NCBI GenBank assembly: GCA_946616535.1
Contig: CAMOJA010000005.1
Span: 54,206 to 118,205 of the forward strand
Length of the DNA: 64,000 bases
Source: an uncultured Bacteroidales bacterium
Lineage (GTDB): Bacteria > Bacteroidota > Bacteroidia > Bacteroidales > Paludibacteraceae
Direction: 5' to 3'
Positions 18,601 to 27,132 of the stretch are shown here, piece by piece. Within the stretch, counting starts at the first letter, position 1; the number at the start of each line of letters is the position of its first letter. The notes beneath the pieces were generated by a model. That model saw only the letters and a program-made list of their open reading frames with translations. It did no database searches and was not told where the DNA came from. Position numbers and translations under genes: made by a program.

Positions 18601-20116
18601 AAGTGGCTGCTGTGCTGGACAATGACTTTTTACCAGATTCAGTACCAATTGCGAGACATCTGTCATGTGTGTAAGTACTATATGCCAAATCATTTGTTTT
18701 GTTGGCGTCTCCGTTGACACCTCCATTCAAGATAAATCCTGTTGCTTGGCTTGTAATAACTACGTCCCACCATTGACCTCCTGTATTACTACATCTAAAA
18801 CCGCCATTATTGTCGCTACCTGTATTACCATACCAAGATTTGGTTATATCCCCAGAGCCATCCCATGCGTACACATACATCGAGCTCCAGTTGTTAGAGT
18901 TCTTAACATGAATGGTCTTGGTGTTGTATACTGTCACACCGTCACTTTTGCTGGAGTAGATAGGTGTAGCTTCTGCCAGTTTTGCACGGAATTTGAACGT
19001 CTGGTTCGCTCCGTGAGCATCAGGAACAGTCCAAGTCGCAGTCAATACATTCGAGGAAAGACTTGAGGTCTTCGGAGTAATATCCGTCCATGTACTACCA
19101 TTATTAGTGGTGTATTGGAAAGAAATAGTATTTGAACTGTTAGCGCGTGTTCCCACCAACGTGATGTCATTGCCGGCAACAATAGATGTTGATGGCGTTA
19201 CGCTTGTCAGAACAATAGCCGGCGCCGGAGCAGCCCATTTATAGTAAATAGTTGTAGTCGTTTCTGCTCCATCCAAACTTGCTGAATTATTGCGATATTT
19301 TACTTTAAGTGCTATGGCCTGGTTTGATGTCGTTGTTCCAGATGCGATATTATATGTCGTTGTAGAAGAATAAGAATTACCACCAAATTTACACCAAAGT
19401 GCAGAGTTCGCATCGGTGTGATTTTGCGTGGCTGTAATGGTAAGCGTTGAAGCCATTCCACTAATAAGAATAATCGGGCTACCACTACTCAAACCTGTTC
19501 CACTTCCCGGAGCAGTATTAGTAGCGCTTATTGCTATAGAACTGGATTTTACTGCCGGAGGAAGAATTTTATAAGTGAATTCGCAATTGTTGCCACTATT
19601 TTTTAAATAGTGTGCGGCTTCCCAGGTTCCGGCAGCGAACCACCAGTGCTCAAATGTGTAATTACCGGAAGGATCTGTGGAACTAGCGATTGTTAAATTC
19701 ATATTAGTGTGTTGTAATTCATAATCATGAGCACTCTCGCTAGATCTGGTGTTCGTCTTGAAATCAGTATCTGAACCACTTTGGGTCTTATATCCCAATC
19801 CACTTTGCCCTGCATCAAAAGCTTGATCGCCCCAATCGTCCCATACTTTCAAATACATCTTCTTAATTTTAAAAGAAGAAGTAATTGTTCCCAAGTCCAT
19901 AGAACCATTACTACCATTGTAGGTGTAATTGTTCTCCGAACCATTTTTATCGTAGACCATATAGACTTCATAAAAGCCCGTACCTCCCCACATCTGTCCC
20001 ACGCAGAGGGAGAGGAGAAGGGTGAGGGTGGTGAGGATTTTCGCCATCCGACTTACTTTTGCGCAACCTTCCGCCTGCGCCTTAGCGGTTCTTAGATTAA
20101 AAACTAAGTTTTTCAT
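12650..20116 (-). CDS. Giant secreted surface protein with InlB B-type repeats (2488 aa)
   Basis: An exported multi-domain protein. The N-terminus begins MKNLVFNLRTAKAQAEGCAK and continues into a hydrophobic segment MAKILTTLTLLLSLCVGQMWG, so the signal peptide sits unusually deep (about 24-44). The chain contains beta-sandwich and fibronectin-like segments (for example near 300-400 and 510-600). Several Listeria-Bacteroides InlB B-repeats follow, with GYTFGGWYKE and LYAKWTAK-type ends (about 600-1250). Long Ser/Thr/Asn-rich regions come next. The C-terminus IDGLLYIVKDGKLFDARG resembles the ends of the two other large secreted proteins here and may be a sorting signal. Adhesion is a likely role but is inference. 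Confidence 0.8.
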   Translation of the reverse strand: MKNLVFNLRTAKAQAEGCAKVSRMAKILTTLTLLLSLCVGQMWGGTGFYEVYMVYDKNGSENNYTYNGSNGSMDLGTITSSFKIKKMYLKVWDDWGDQAFDAGQSGLGYKTQSGSDTDFKTNTRSSESAHDYELQHTNMNLTIASSTDPSGNYTFEHWWFAAGTWEAAHYLKNSGNNCEFTYKILPPAVKSSSIAISATNTAPGSGTGLSSGSPIILISGMASTLTITATQNHTDANSALWCKFGGNSYSSTTTYNIASGTTTSNQAIALKVKYRNNSASLDGAETTTTIYYKWAAPAPAIVLTSVTPSTSIVAGNDITLVGTRANSSNTISFQYTTNNGSTWTDITPKTSSLSSNVLTATWTVPDAHGANQTFKFRAKLAEATPIYSSKSDGVTVYNTKTIHVKNSNNWSSMYVYAWDGSGDITKSWYGNTGSDNNGGFRCSNTGGQWWDVVITSQATGFILNGGVNGDANKTNDLAYSTYTHDRCLAIGTESGKKSLSSTAATCPSAPSVTTASATSIGTTSVKFNASSVSANNDAITAYGFKWGTTSACNGGTVTASNLSSTTFSATKSSLTNGTTYYFKAYATNGQGTTYGDPVSVRTKFITTVTLNQQGGEDGTTEVTATEGSSMPTGKVAPTKWGYDFGGYYASAGGSGTKYYNANMSSAHNWDVAASTATIHAYWTAKSCTITLNNQGADSGKEGTTSQTTTYNTSTGLSTIICPTKTGWKFQGYWTNTNGNGKQIISSTGNWNSDVTIYMNDGKWVYDGGITLYAYWVKASTYTFRYGTSGSEDWASADFTQVGATTTWQIENFTIPNKTHFFVGYEGLFYESGLGTGATKSKSVTRAWANAPSAVSETYQGQMVLLPAGPGAGAIGQATGAQGTLKIYSDSKHHNLYVGFEPSGYGVTRASGTLAFVNSSGTWRETNVVTLNSSDASGNFQVKLKTSSSYVATAHGTAENASAVNGRKITGDADIANGKKGVFQMWTDATSNNFGLRFVTVHDVTFNMQGHGSAISKYSDVRYNNKISAPSAPSATGYTFGGWYKEEGCTNAWDFDNDVITAATTLYAKWTAKTYTVTLTNSGTGYGSGGQANLTATYDAAFPSAAMPTAANGYAFMGYWSAANGTGTQFTDASGNLLANITDYSDASGHWKYDASDLTLYAYYKKAEITAITLNNTMFDPVAAGGTGFVIANPTIAPTPVLPVKICWELLYDNDNPVPAGHEAIDDHDGSHPDRVKFSIAGLAAGGYKIKATLRTGDDCSGGTLLSEREVSFTIASGYTVTIQYKDTEGNTIAPSTTSPGKATDWTAVSAPTIVGYNFSTWVPGDGITLESSATTNSNRFKATFNGTLTARYTKKRVIYFNNTLGWSNVYVYFYSGEYWDGNNGTGSQTGGTYTGTHGQMQPVSEGSKIYYFDAEGASVNASYTYVAFTELEQTDYKNFAKTNSVKNKVAYRGDYNSTKLPMFVPLADQTPVSKNSNLADYYNEGYWMNYPENTGYALRLFNSSGVEIDSIPFEFTPDKTMPMSVEYILDGSKTYQFKLYRTDGKWFGNNGTMKAGASGDIGETSWEFKEKDGETTRNNCQIKTNAAGTYTFTLDFGDKGGYNYLIGVHYPAAANDFQILYNDNAEWSLGSAHDANWVHPSRIIRARENGVDTISFFVAKDNAPILKARKVSSINASTGAITWESLNINGAATQSLSVDSSAVYNFKVTQGAAGVINSIQYIGAYTGNYYIRSSALSNKWGNYVDNLDHRMTYSSFSESAANSFGEKYSHYKAKWCPRNTNIAFCIANDYSPCITDTLIQDVGNPYNNTDTEGTLKNDGNNGHSGSQAYLDPYSANVRFMWNRKTNKISRAYVSASTSTNAEFLVLQGSGTANANIYNGSTGAAFTANPPGKNSVILSDNENWIYEVTVKANPSALVKLYANYCGKTQWFRGAAGGFAEGTTAIQILGGSASASQYSVRVIYDFKTNRLIAAWVPSGSSETIDTDLTVNADVMIVREHQESAQCITFSNDAKMTSVKNVYGVMRFNRWILNNRQHPEDQDKEHARPDHIVEDLAEHHPPLSVGQQKSTYERRLYFISFPFDVLVGDIFGFGTYGQYWVIQYYDGLNRAKNGYWMDSKPNWKYVSPSKVAQGYKLEKNQGYILELNLSAMAADNTTFWSNGISTIELYFPSTVNQDILKQTNCTIPALSDEYECTINRGTEEGDRRVKDSYWRCIGVPSYNLYNSTLKDGSGNDITWKTDYTWHNDECEFPFIYMWNKTDNTLTPQATSTFTFQPMHAYLTQIKNAIVWTAVSAKPSSIVARRARKEATKEYNWRIELKQDTTFLDQTYVRMTDLEQVTDNFDFGQDLIKELNSRSNIYTFIGYEKVAANSMTLHTDQTTVIPVGANITTEGDYTFALPDGADGIGVTLIDEETGVRTNLSAGMDYTVYLEKGTHDNRFWLEISPVQQTPTDIEAVSGQPSEVRKVLIDGLLYIVKDGKLFDARGARLR

Positions 20117-20235
20117 ATGTGTATTTTATTTAATATTCGTCGTTTATTTTTGCTTTGGTACCAAAATCACGGGATATATACTATGTATATATAGGGTGTA
20201 CCGGGATACGACATTCCTCCGACACGCCTCCGAGG
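20117..20235 (-). promoter_or_regulatory. Leader of the giant surface-protein gene with nested inverted repeat
   Basis: Within this gap ATATATAC-TAT-GTATATAT is nested inside GGTAC...GTACC. No good promoter consensus is visible, so the giant gene may be read from the promoter of the small secreted gene upstream, with the hairpin acting as a processing or attenuation site. This is inference. Confidence 0.35.
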
Positions 20236-20637
20236 TTACTCTTTCCCGCCTATTGCTTTCTTCTTTCCGCGGAGATAGACTACGCCGGCAAAGAGTAGTG
20301 CAAACGCGGCTAAGATCCACGGCTCGCCGACAGGGGACTCTTGTCCCGCATTGATATCCGGACCCGGCGTCTCATCCCCCCATCCCGGAGTCCAGTCATC
20401 GCCATCGGACTTCCTTACTCCTCCTTTTTTATTCGGCCCGCTGCTCTGCTCGGATGGCATGGTATTATCGAACGGCGCGTAAATCGTACCGTCATGGTTT
20501 TGTCCATTCTGCATGATTTGTTGACTCTGCATGGCTACTTGTGCGGCTTGTGTTGGGGTCGGGGTAAACGGCTGTGCATATACAGCCAGTGTAGCCATGC
20601 TCAAGAAAACGGTTAGTAAAAAGGTGTTGCGTTTCAT
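20236..20637 (-). CDS. Small secreted protein with C-terminal membrane anchor
   Basis: A 133-residue protein started at ATG 20637 (MKRNTFLLTVFLSMATLAVYA, a clear signal peptide); the longer frame adds a low-complexity leader that overlaps the promoter region. The middle is Gln-, Pro- and Gly-rich with a DDWTPGWGDETPGPD segment. The C-terminus GEPWILAAFALLFAGVVYLR followed by GKKK is a single hydrophobic helix with a basic tail, as in sortase-like anchored proteins. No catalytic features were seen. It lies directly upstream of the giant surface protein and may be co-transcribed. Confidence 0.7.
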   Translation of the reverse strand: MKRNTFLLTVFLSMATLAVYAQPFTPTPTQAAQVAMQSQQIMQNGQNHDGTIYAPFDNTMPSEQSSGPNKKGGVRKSDGDDWTPGWGDETPGPDINAGQESPVGEPWILAAFALLFAGVVYLRGKKKAIGGKE

Positions 20638-20731
20638 GTTATTTTTGTAGTGTTTTTTTCCATTCGTATTAGCGTTTGCGTATATGCGTACAATCCTTGC
20701 ACGCACACTCACGCACGCAACTTTAAGCCCG

Positions 20732-20763
20732 CAAAGGTACTCTTTTTCTCGGAAATATACAAA
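20732..20763 (-). promoter_or_regulatory. Promoter for the small anchored secreted protein
   Basis: Minus strand TTTG, 20 nt, TACCTTTG. The leader of about 90 nt is rich in alternating GCGT/TGCG sequence. Confidence 0.85.
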
Positions 20764-20884
20764 TTTTTTAACAAAAAAAGCGTAAAAATCTACATTTTTT
20801 CATCATTTTTGCCCATTTTTGCTATTTTTACTTTACAAAATACCCCTTTTCGCTTCTCTTTCAAGATTCATACAAAAACACAAA

Positions 20885-20915
20885 AAACAGCCTGCATTGC
20901 TGCAAGCTGTTTTTG
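20885..20915 (-). terminator. Terminator of the alpha-glucan phosphorylase gene
   Basis: AAACAGCTTGCA and TGCAGGCTGTTT (minus strand; one G-U pair) flank GCAA and are followed by Ts. Confidence 0.85.
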
Positions 20916-20935
20916 CGACTTGTTGCCGAACGCGA

Positions 20936-23488
20936 TTAGAGCCATCTCACATAGCAGAAGTCCATGCGGTGGGGCAGGAGTTCGTTCTGCGGATACATAC
21001 GCAGACCGAATTTCATGCCGCCGGCATAGTCGAGCTGATATATATTCTCGAAGAACAAATGGCTGCCTTCTGTTTTCACCAGTTTCAAGGGCTCCACTTC
21101 ATAGAGTTTGTCGTTGTTGTGCAGCGACGTGCGGATCGCTACGAGCTCTACGCCGATACCCTTGTCGTTCAGACCCTTAGTGTCCAGCTCTACCTGTATC
21201 TTAACCTTGTCGCCTACATTGAGGTCTTGCAGGTTATCTGATTTGTAAACCACTTCGATCTCATCCCAGTGCGCTACCATGTTCTCTTTCCATGCCGCAA
21301 TCTCTTTGGCCACCTTGTAGTGGTCCGCACTGAGGAGGTTATGACGCTTCGCGAGTTTGTTGTAGAACTTCTCGAAATAGTCGTCGATCATGCGCTTCAT
21401 GGTGAAACGCGGGGTGATCTTCGTCACGGAGTTCTTGATATATTGGATCCACTCGGGGCTGTAGCCCTTGCTGTTCTTAGCGTAGTAGAGCGGGATGATC
21501 TCGTTCTCGAGCATCTGGTAGATCGTAGCGGCATCGAGCTGATCCTGGTGAGCCTGATTCTCGTAGGTGCGTTTCTCGGTTAGCGCCCATCCTGCGCCTT
21601 CTACGTAACCCTCGTACCACCATCCGTCTTTGACAGAGAAGTTGAGCACGCCGTTCATTTGTGCTTTCTCGCCGGACGTACCGGAAGCCTCCAACGGACG
21701 GGTAGGCGTGTTGAGCCAGATATCCACACCGGAGATGAGACGTTTCGCGAGACGCATATCGTAGTTCTCGAGGAAGATGATCTTACCGAGGAACTGCGGC
21801 ATACGGCTGATCTCGATGATACGTTTGATCAAGCCCTGACCACCGCCATCAGCAGGGTGCGCTTTACCGGTGAAGAGGAACTGAACCGGATAATTGGGGT
21901 TGTTCACCAGCTTGTCCAGACGCTCCAGATCCGTGAACAGCAGGTGCGCACGTTTGTAGGTAGCGAAACGGCGACCGAAACCGATGATCAGGTTCTCCGG
22001 CTTCATCTCATTCAACGCGCGGACGATACGGGCAGGATCACCCTGGCTCTTCATCCAGTCCTCACGGAACTGCTGCTTAATGAAGTCCATCATCTTACGC
22101 TTCAGACCGATACGGGTAGCCCAGATCTCCTCATCAGGGATATCCGCATACGCCTTCCACATATCCAGGTTGGACTGGTCTTTCATCCAGCCTTTGGGCA
22201 GATATTTCTTATAAACCTTCTTCCAATCCGATGCAGCCCAAGTAGGCATATGTACGCCGTTGGTGACGTAGTCCACATGCAGCTCCTCGGGGAAATAACC
22301 GGGCCAAACGGGGCTGAACATCTTCTTCGATACCTCGCCGTGCAGCCAGCTCACGCCGTTTGCCTCCTGGCATGTATTCAAAGCGAAGACGGACATAGAG
22401 AACTTCTCGTTGTTGTCGTCCGGGTTCGTACGACCCATACCGATCAGATCGTGCCACTCGATACCTAATTTACCGGCGTACTCGCTCATGTATTTGTAGA
22501 ACAAGCCCTCCTCGAAATAGTCGTGACCGGCGGGAACCGGGGTATGGCAGGTGTATAATCCGGAAGCGCGAACGATCTCTTTGGCCTCGTTGAAGGTCAG
22601 ACCTTCAGCTACCAAGTCAACCAGACGCTGCAGACCCATCAGGGCTGCGTGACCCTCGTTGCAATGATATACATCCTTCTTGATGCCCAGTTTCTTGAGC
22701 GCCAGCACACCACCGATACCGAGCATGATCTCCTGCTTGATACGGTTCTCCCAGTCGCCTCCATAGAGCTGGTGGGTGATCTGACGATCCCATTCGCTAT
22801 TGAGCTCATTATCGGTATCCAGCAGATACAGGTTCATGCGGCCTACGGCTACTTGCCAGAGGTATGCTTTGACGGTGCGACCCGGATAAGGAACCTCGAT
22901 CACCATATTCGACCCGTCCTCTTCTTTCATCTGGGTAATAGGCAGGTTGTTGAAGTTCTGCGCCTCGTAGTTCGCGATCTGCTGGCCTTCCGGACTCAGT
23001 GTCTGGGTGAAATAACCATAGCGATAGAGGAAACCGATGGCAGTCATATCGATGTTGCAGTCCGACGCCTCTTTGATATAGTCGCCGGCGAGAATACCCA
23101 GACCACCCGAGTAGATCTTGAGCACGTGCGTCAGACCATACTCCATAGAGAAATAAGCGATCGTCGGTTTCTTCTTGTCTTTCGGCGCATCCATATAGGC
23201 GCGGAAGTCCGCGTAAACGGCATTCAGATGGTTCATGAACTCTGTGTCCTTGGACAGCTCCACCATTCTGTCGTAGCTGAGGATGTTCAGCAGAACAACC
23301 GGGTTCGAGTTGGCGCGATGCCAAGCTTCGGTATCGATGTAACGGAACAAATCCTTTGCGTCGCCGTTCCAACTCCACCATAAGTTGTACGCCAATTCTT
23401 GCAATTTACTCAACTCCGCAGGAAGCTTAGCACGGATGTTACACTCTTTCCATACAGGTTGATTTACATTACTTACTTTTACTTTCAT
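20936..23488 (-). CDS. glgP: Alpha-glucan (glycogen/maltodextrin) phosphorylase, GT35
   Basis: Releases glucose-1-phosphate from alpha-1,4-glucans using pyridoxal phosphate. I start at the ATG giving [17 protein letters not shown] (850 residues). The N-terminus carries the DUF3417-type segment with [34 protein letters not shown] and [18 protein letters not shown] (phosphorylase signature) follow, and a beta-rich C-terminal extension ends the protein. This is the short GlgP class found in many bacteria. It probably works with the debranching enzyme, GT4 and GH57 genes 10 kb away. Its promoter overlaps the divergent one for the RNB nuclease. Confidence 0.93.
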   Translation of the reverse strand: MKVKVSNVNQPVWKECNIRAKLPAELSKLQELAYNLWWSWNGDAKDLFRYIDTEAWHRANSNPVVLLNILSYDRMVELSKDTEFMNHLNAVYADFRAYMDAPKDKKKPTIAYFSMEYGLTHVLKIYSGGLGILAGDYIKEASDCNIDMTAIGFLYRYGYFTQTLSPEGQQIANYEAQNFNNLPITQMKEEDGSNMVIEVPYPGRTVKAYLWQVAVGRMNLYLLDTDNELNSEWDRQITHQLYGGDWENRIKQEIMLGIGGVLALKKLGIKKDVYHCNEGHAALMGLQRLVDLVAEGLTFNEAKEIVRASGLYTCHTPVPAGHDYFEEGLFYKYMSEYAGKLGIEWHDLIGMGRTNPDDNNEKFSMSVFALNTCQEANGVSWLHGEVSKKMFSPVWPGYFPEELHVDYVTNGVHMPTWAASDWKKVYKKYLPKGWMKDQSNLDMWKAYADIPDEEIWATRIGLKRKMMDFIKQQFREDWMKSQGDPARIVRALNEMKPENLIIGFGRRFATYKRAHLLFTDLERLDKLVNNPNYPVQFLFTGKAHPADGGGQGLIKRIIEISRMPQFLGKIIFLENYDMRLAKRLISGVDIWLNTPTRPLEASGTSGEKAQMNGVLNFSVKDGWWYEGYVEGAGWALTEKRTYENQAHQDQLDAATIYQMLENEIIPLYYAKNSKGYSPEWIQYIKNSVTKITPRFTMKRMIDDYFEKFYNKLAKRHNLLSADHYKVAKEIAAWKENMVAHWDEIEVVYKSDNLQDLNVGDKVKIQVELDTKGLNDKGIGVELVAIRTSLHNNDKLYEVEPLKLVKTEGSHLFFENIYQLDYAGGMKFGLRMYPQNELLPHRMDFCYVRWL

Positions 23489-23535
23489 GTCTATATATTG
23501 TTTGTTATTTTTCACTATTTTCTAAAAACAGGGCG

Positions 23536-23567
23536 CAAAATTACACTTTTTTTTTGAGATATGCAAG
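23536..23567 (-). promoter_or_regulatory. Promoter for glgP
   Basis: Minus strand CTTG, 20 nt, TAATTTTG. It overlaps the divergent promoter at 23553-23583 by about 15 bp, so the two genes may compete for or share polymerase access. Confidence 0.8.
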
Positions 23568-23583
23568 AATTTTATTATTTTTG
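23553..23583 (+). promoter_or_regulatory. Promoter for the RNB nuclease
   Basis: TTTG, 19 nt, TATTTTTG. It places the transcript start about 30-40 nt before the ATG and argues that the short nuclease is not a 5'-truncated gene. Confidence 0.65.
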
Positions 23584-23623
23584 CACTCGATTTTACGAAT
23601 TTGTAGACTTCAATTAGCAATCT

Positions 23624-25009
23624 ATGATAGCCCGAGACGAAATATCCAATGAGATTCTTCGCAGACGCGACATGCGAGATTCTTTCACTTTTACCATCGA
23701 TCCCGCCGATGCCAAAGACTTCGACGATGCCATCTCTTTCGAAGTAATTAACGAGGACGACGACCAATTACCAATCACCAATTACCAATCTCCGATCTAC
23801 CGGATTGGAGTCCACATCGCCGATGTGTCGTACTATGTACGACCCAACACGCCCACCGACGACGATGCCTATCGTCGCGGCACCTCCGTCTATCTCGTCG
23901 ATCGCGTCATTCCCATGCTGCCCGAAGAACTCTGTAACGATAAGTGTTCCCTCCGGCCGGGCGAAGATAAACTCTGTATGTCTGTTGTCTTTACTATGGA
24001 TGCCGACGCGCGCGTACTTAAATATAAAATATGTCGTACCGTCATCCGCTCCGATTTCCGCCTCGACTACGACCAGGCCCAGGACATCATAACCGGTGTG
24101 CACCCCCTCGGAGGGGTATCACTCACCCAAGCAATCCTTACCCTTAACACCCTCGCTGCGAAGCTTCGTGCCGAGCGAATCGCCAACGGTGCCCTTACGA
24201 TCGAGCAGGACGAGATGCGCTTTCATCTCGACGAACACGGTCATCCTACCGATATCTATTTCGAGTCCCCTAACGAGGCGCATCATCTGATCGAAGAATT
24301 CATGCTTTTGGCTAACCGCACCGTAGCGAAAGCCGTTGGTTCAGGACGACCTTTCGTCTACCGTGTCCACGATCTGCCGAATGGCGAGAAACTCGAAGAA
24401 GTGAAAGCCTTCAAACGCAAAATGGGTAACCGCGTAACGCAGCAAACCCTTGATTTACTGACGATTAGAGCGCAATCCAAAGCCGTCTATTCCACCTATA
24501 ACATCGGTCACTACGGCCTCGCTTTCTCCCATTACACCCATTTCACTTCCCCCATTCGCCGCTATCCTGATCTCATGGTCCATCGCCTCGTGGAGAAATA
24601 TATCCTCACCGGCAAACCTATCTCGCTCACCCGCGAAGAACTGGAGGAGAAATGCGAACATTGCTCGGCGTGCGAACAAGAAGCCGCACAAGCCGAACGC
24701 GATTCCATCAAACTCTTCCAAGCCATCTGGATGAACGATCATATCGGCGAAATTCTGCCCGGACATATCTCAGGAGTCACCGAATTCGGCTTCTTTGTCC
24801 AACTCGATGAATCCCGCTGCGAAGGACTCGTGCATATCTCCAATATCGGCTTCCCGGGCGAGACATGGCAGTACGATGAGAAAAACTATCGCCTTGTCTG
24901 TGCCGAGAATCACTTGTCTTATACTCTCGGCGATCCCGTTACCGTTAAAGTCACGAAATGCGATATAAATCGTGCCCTCATTGACTTCGAGTTGGCGAAA
25001 AACGCGTAA
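23624..25009 (+). CDS. Short RNase II/R-family exoribonuclease (RNB + S1 only)
   Basis: A 3'-5' exoribonuclease of 461 residues, where RNase R is normally over 700. The RNB catalytic site is intact: DPADAKDFDDA at 26-36 gives the metal-binding aspartates, and YRVHDLPN and HYTHFTSPIRRYPDL are present. The S1 domain follows (about 375-450, ISGVTEFGFFVQL). The N-terminal cold-shock/HTH domains are absent and a promoter lies directly upstream, so the short form seems native. After ISFE comes an insertion containing LPITNYQSPI, encoded by a 7-nt repeat tract, before GVHIADVSYYV. Confidence 0.9.
   Translation: MIARDEISNEILRRRDMRDSFTFTIDPADAKDFDDAISFEVINEDDDQLPITNYQSPIYRIGVHIADVSYYVRPNTPTDDDAYRRGTSVYLVDRVIPMLPEELCNDKCSLRPGEDKLCMSVVFTMDADARVLKYKICRTVIRSDFRLDYDQAQDIITGVHPLGGVSLTQAILTLNTLAAKLRAERIANGALTIEQDEMRFHLDEHGHPTDIYFESPNEAHHLIEEFMLLANRTVAKAVGSGRPFVYRVHDLPNGEKLEEVKAFKRKMGNRVTQQTLDLLTIRAQSKAVYSTYNIGHYGLAFSHYTHFTSPIRRYPDLMVHRLVEKYILTGKPISLTREELEEKCEHCSACEQEAAQAERDSIKLFQAIWMNDHIGEILPGHISGVTEFGFFVQLDESRCEGLVHISNIGFPGETWQYDEKNYRLVCAENHLSYTLGDPVTVKVTKCDINRALIDFELAKNA
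23763..23790. repeat. In-frame heptamer tract (ACCAATY)4 inside the RNB gene
   Basis: Four units alternating ACCAATT and ACCAATC. They encode an insertion near the catalytic site region that is not expected in the family. Confidence 0.9.
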
Positions 25010-25022
25010 ATTAGCAATTAAA

Positions 25023-25054
25023 TTTGCATATATCCGAAAATTTTAGTAATTTTG
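25023..25054 (+). promoter_or_regulatory. Promoter for the outer-membrane-type protein at 25074
   Basis: TTTG, 20 nt, TAATTTTG, 20 bp before the ATG. Confidence 0.85.
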
Positions 25055-25073
25055 CCCCAAAATTACGGAGCTC

Positions 25074-25811
25074 ATGAAAAAATACCTCTATATCGCCCTC
25101 CTTCTTCTCGCATCTGCTTTGTGCGCGCACGCGGAAACCATATTACTTCGCACAGGCGCACGCGTAAAAGGCGAGATCGTCTTCCAGAATGAAGAAGTGG
25201 TCATCGTGCGTGATGCCGAAGGCAAACGCTTCCAGTATCTCCGCTCCGATGTGGAGGAAGTTTTGGCGGACGACCCCGCAGAGGTAGCCGCTGAAGCGAG
25301 TGAAAAAGAGCAGGAACTGCTTACCCCGAAGAAAGCGTCTATCTTATTGGAGCTTGCCGGAGGTGCTGCGGTTCAGCCCCAGGAATATGCCGGAGGAACC
25401 TTTAGCATTGATCTGCTCGTTGGTTCCCATCATATCGGCGATCGCCATCTCTTTGTCGGCGGAGGTCTCGGATACCATGGACTCTTCCTGAATGGAGAGA
25501 AACTGAATTTCCTTCCGATCCAAGCGGCTATCCGCATGCCGTTTACCGAAACCAAACATGCGCCCGTCTTTGGTCTTGGCCTGGGTTATGGTATCGCGCT
25601 TAGCAAAGATTTCCTCGGAGGTATCTACGCTTCTGCGGATTTCGGCTATCGCTGTCAAATCAATCCCAAGACAGCAATCGCAGTGGTTGCCTACACCCAG
25701 TTCCAACAAGCGAAAATTCCCGTTATCCAATACGTCGATGGTCTTCCTTTCGAAGGAAAAACCGGCCGAAACCTCGTTTGTGCAGGTGTGAAACTCGCTT
25801 TCTACTTCTAA
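25074..25811 (+). CDS. Secreted/outer-membrane beta-barrel-like protein
   Basis: A 245-residue protein with a signal peptide (MKKYLYIALLLLASALCAHA). A small domain of about 50 residues follows (ILLRTGARVKGEIVFQNEEV ... FQYLRSDVEEV), resembling the SH3-like 'rxGxxvxGxi' modules seen near membrane proteins. The second half alternates Gly and aromatic residues (GGGLGYHGLFL, FGLGLGYGIAL, YASADFGYRC) and ends in FYF. A terminal aromatic residue is typical of outer-membrane barrels. Function unknown. It may be co-transcribed with the ribbon-helix-helix gene 51 bp downstream. Confidence 0.7.
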   Translation: MKKYLYIALLLLASALCAHAETILLRTGARVKGEIVFQNEEVVIVRDAEGKRFQYLRSDVEEVLADDPAEVAAEASEKEQELLTPKKASILLELAGGAAVQPQEYAGGTFSIDLLVGSHHIGDRHLFVGGGLGYHGLFLNGEKLNFLPIQAAIRMPFTETKHAPVFGLGLGYGIALSKDFLGGIYASADFGYRCQINPKTAIAVVAYTQFQQAKIPVIQYVDGLPFEGKTGRNLVCAGVKLAFYF

Positions 25812-25855
25812 CCCCCCCTAACCGCTAACCCGTACCCTGTAACCCATAACCCCTC
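25808..25855. repeat. Heptanucleotide tract (TAACCCN)n
   Basis: About six degenerate units (TAACCCG, TACCCTG, TAACCCA, TAACCCC) from the stop codon of the barrel gene to just before the next GTG start. Confidence 0.85.
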
Positions 25856-25862
25856 TCCCCCC

Positions 25863-26042
25863 GTGAAGAAGCAACCTCGCGATTTTAGAATATCGATCAT
25901 GCTCAACGAAAGTGAGCTCCGCGCGCTGGATCGTTTCTGCGATCGGTATGGCGTAGCGAATCGCAGTCGCCTCATTCGCGAGACCCTTATGAAAGCCATC
26001 CTTAAGAAAATGGATAACGACCAACCCACATTGTTCGATTGA
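25863..26042 (+). CDS. Ribbon-helix-helix DNA-binding protein, GTG start
   Basis: A 59-residue frame beginning at GTG (25863). It shows a short N-terminal beta strand DFRISIML, a helix NESELRALDRFCDRYG, and a second helix ANRSRLIRETLMKAILKKM, then DNDQPTLFD. This is the strand-helix-helix layout of the CopG/Arc-type fold. Similar small proteins ending in PTLF or PSLF are familiar in Bacteroidota. The only internal ATG would remove the DNA-contacting strand, which is why I choose GTG. It may be a general repressor; the target is unknown. It ends just before a bidirectional terminator. Confidence 0.75.
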   Translation: MKKQPRDFRISIMLNESELRALDRFCDRYGVANRSRLIRETLMKAILKKMDNDQPTLFD

Positions 26043-26051
26043 CATCGAACA

Positions 26052-26075
26052 AGTTTAAAGTTTAGAGTTTAAAGT
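26052..26075. repeat. Heptanucleotide tract (GTTTAAA)n
   Basis: Three units, GTTTAAA, GTTTAGA, GTTTAAA, directly before the terminator. Confidence 0.8.
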
Positions 26076-26076
26076 A

Positions 26077-26103
26077 AAACGCCTCCCATCAAGGAGGCGT
26101 TTC
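26077..26103. terminator. Bidirectional terminator between the RHH gene and rpoD
   Basis: AAACGCCTCC and GGAGGCGTTT with a CATCAA loop. Confidence 0.9.
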
Positions 26104-26140
26104 TCGTTCATTCGTTAACTCTTTCACTCGTTAACTCTTT
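26104..26140. repeat. Degenerate repeat CGTTAACTCTTT
   Basis: Two copies of CGTTAACTCTTT with related sequence around them next to the rpoD stop. It belongs to the intergenic repeat class but the 7-nt period is weak here. Confidence 0.5.
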
Positions 26141-26141
26141 A

Positions 26142-27002
26142 TCATCCAAGGTAAGTCTGCAAGATATGACTGCGTTGACCGGTGTTCAGTTTGCGGATTG
26201 CTTTCTCTTTGATCTGACGTACACGCTCGCGGGTAAGATGCAACTCATCGCCGATCTCCTCCAGCGTCTTTTCAGGGGTACCGATACCAAAGAACTTCTT
26301 TAAGATGTCTGCTTCACGCGGCGTAAGCGTTGCTAATGCACGGCTGATCTCCGTCGACAGCGATTCATTAATCAGTCCGCGATCGGCGTTCGGCGAATCT
26401 TCATTCACCATCACATCAATCAGACTGTTGTCCTCGCCTTCTACAAACGGAGCATCAACGCTCACATGACGACCCGACATCTTCAGCGTCTCCGCAATCT
26501 TATCTACCGGGATATCCAGCATATCGGCCAGCTCCTCTGCACTCGGCTTACGCTCATGTTCCTGCTCGAAACGCTGAAAAGCCTTGTTGATCTTGTTCAT
26601 GGAGCCTACCTGGTTCAGCGGAAGACGTACAATACGACTCTGCTCAGCCAGCGCCTGAAGAATAGATTGGCGAATCCACCATACCGCATAAGAGATGAAC
26701 TTAAAACCACGAGTCTCATCGAATTTCTCTGCAGCCTTGATCAGACCTAAATTACCCTCGTTAATCAAATCGGGCAAACTCAATCCTTGATTCTGATACT
26801 GCTTCGCTACAGACACTACAAAACGTAGGTTGCTTTTGGTCAGTTTCTCTAATGCAGCGCGGTCTCCGTTACGGATACGACCGGCCAATTCTACCTCTTC
26901 CTCTACCGATATCAACTCCTCTCGACCGATCTCTTGAAGATACTTGTCCAGACTCGCCGACTCACGGTTGGTGATAGATTTTGTAATTTTTAATTGACGC
27001 AT
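26142..27002 (-). CDS. rpoD: Primary sigma factor RpoD/SigA (Bacteroidota type)
   Basis: A sigma-70 family factor of 286 residues from the ATG giving [15 protein letters not shown]. Region 1.2 ([14 protein letters not shown]) and region 2 with [34 protein letters not shown] and [10 protein letters not shown] are present. Regions 3 and 4 ([34 protein letters not shown]) are complete. Region 1.1 is absent, as is known for the primary sigma factor of Bacteroides. It should recognise the TTTG/TAnnTTTG promoters listed here. It lies downstream of tRNA-Arg on the same strand. The longer frame reads back through the tRNA and is rejected. Confidence 0.95.
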   Translation of the reverse strand: MRQLKITKSITNRESASLDKYLQEIGREELISVEEEVELAGRIRNGDRAALEKLTKSNLRFVVSVAKQYQNQGLSLPDLINEGNLGLIKAAEKFDETRGFKFISYAVWWIRQSILQALAEQSRIVRLPLNQVGSMNKINKAFQRFEQEHERKPSAEELADMLDIPVDKIAETLKMSGRHVSVDAPFVEGEDNSLIDVMVNEDSPNADRGLINESLSTEISRALATLTPREADILKKFFGIGTPEKTLEEIGDELHLTRERVRQIKEKAIRKLNTGQRSHILQTYLG

Positions 27003-27132
27003 ATATAGTATATGGGTTTCTGTTTTTGCGGGATTTCTACGTAATCCCTCTGCAGCTTGCAAGCAATCTGCACAGACGTTCATCCCGTTTGTTTTACAAG
27101 CGAGCTTGACAACAAATCGCGTTGAACGTCTG

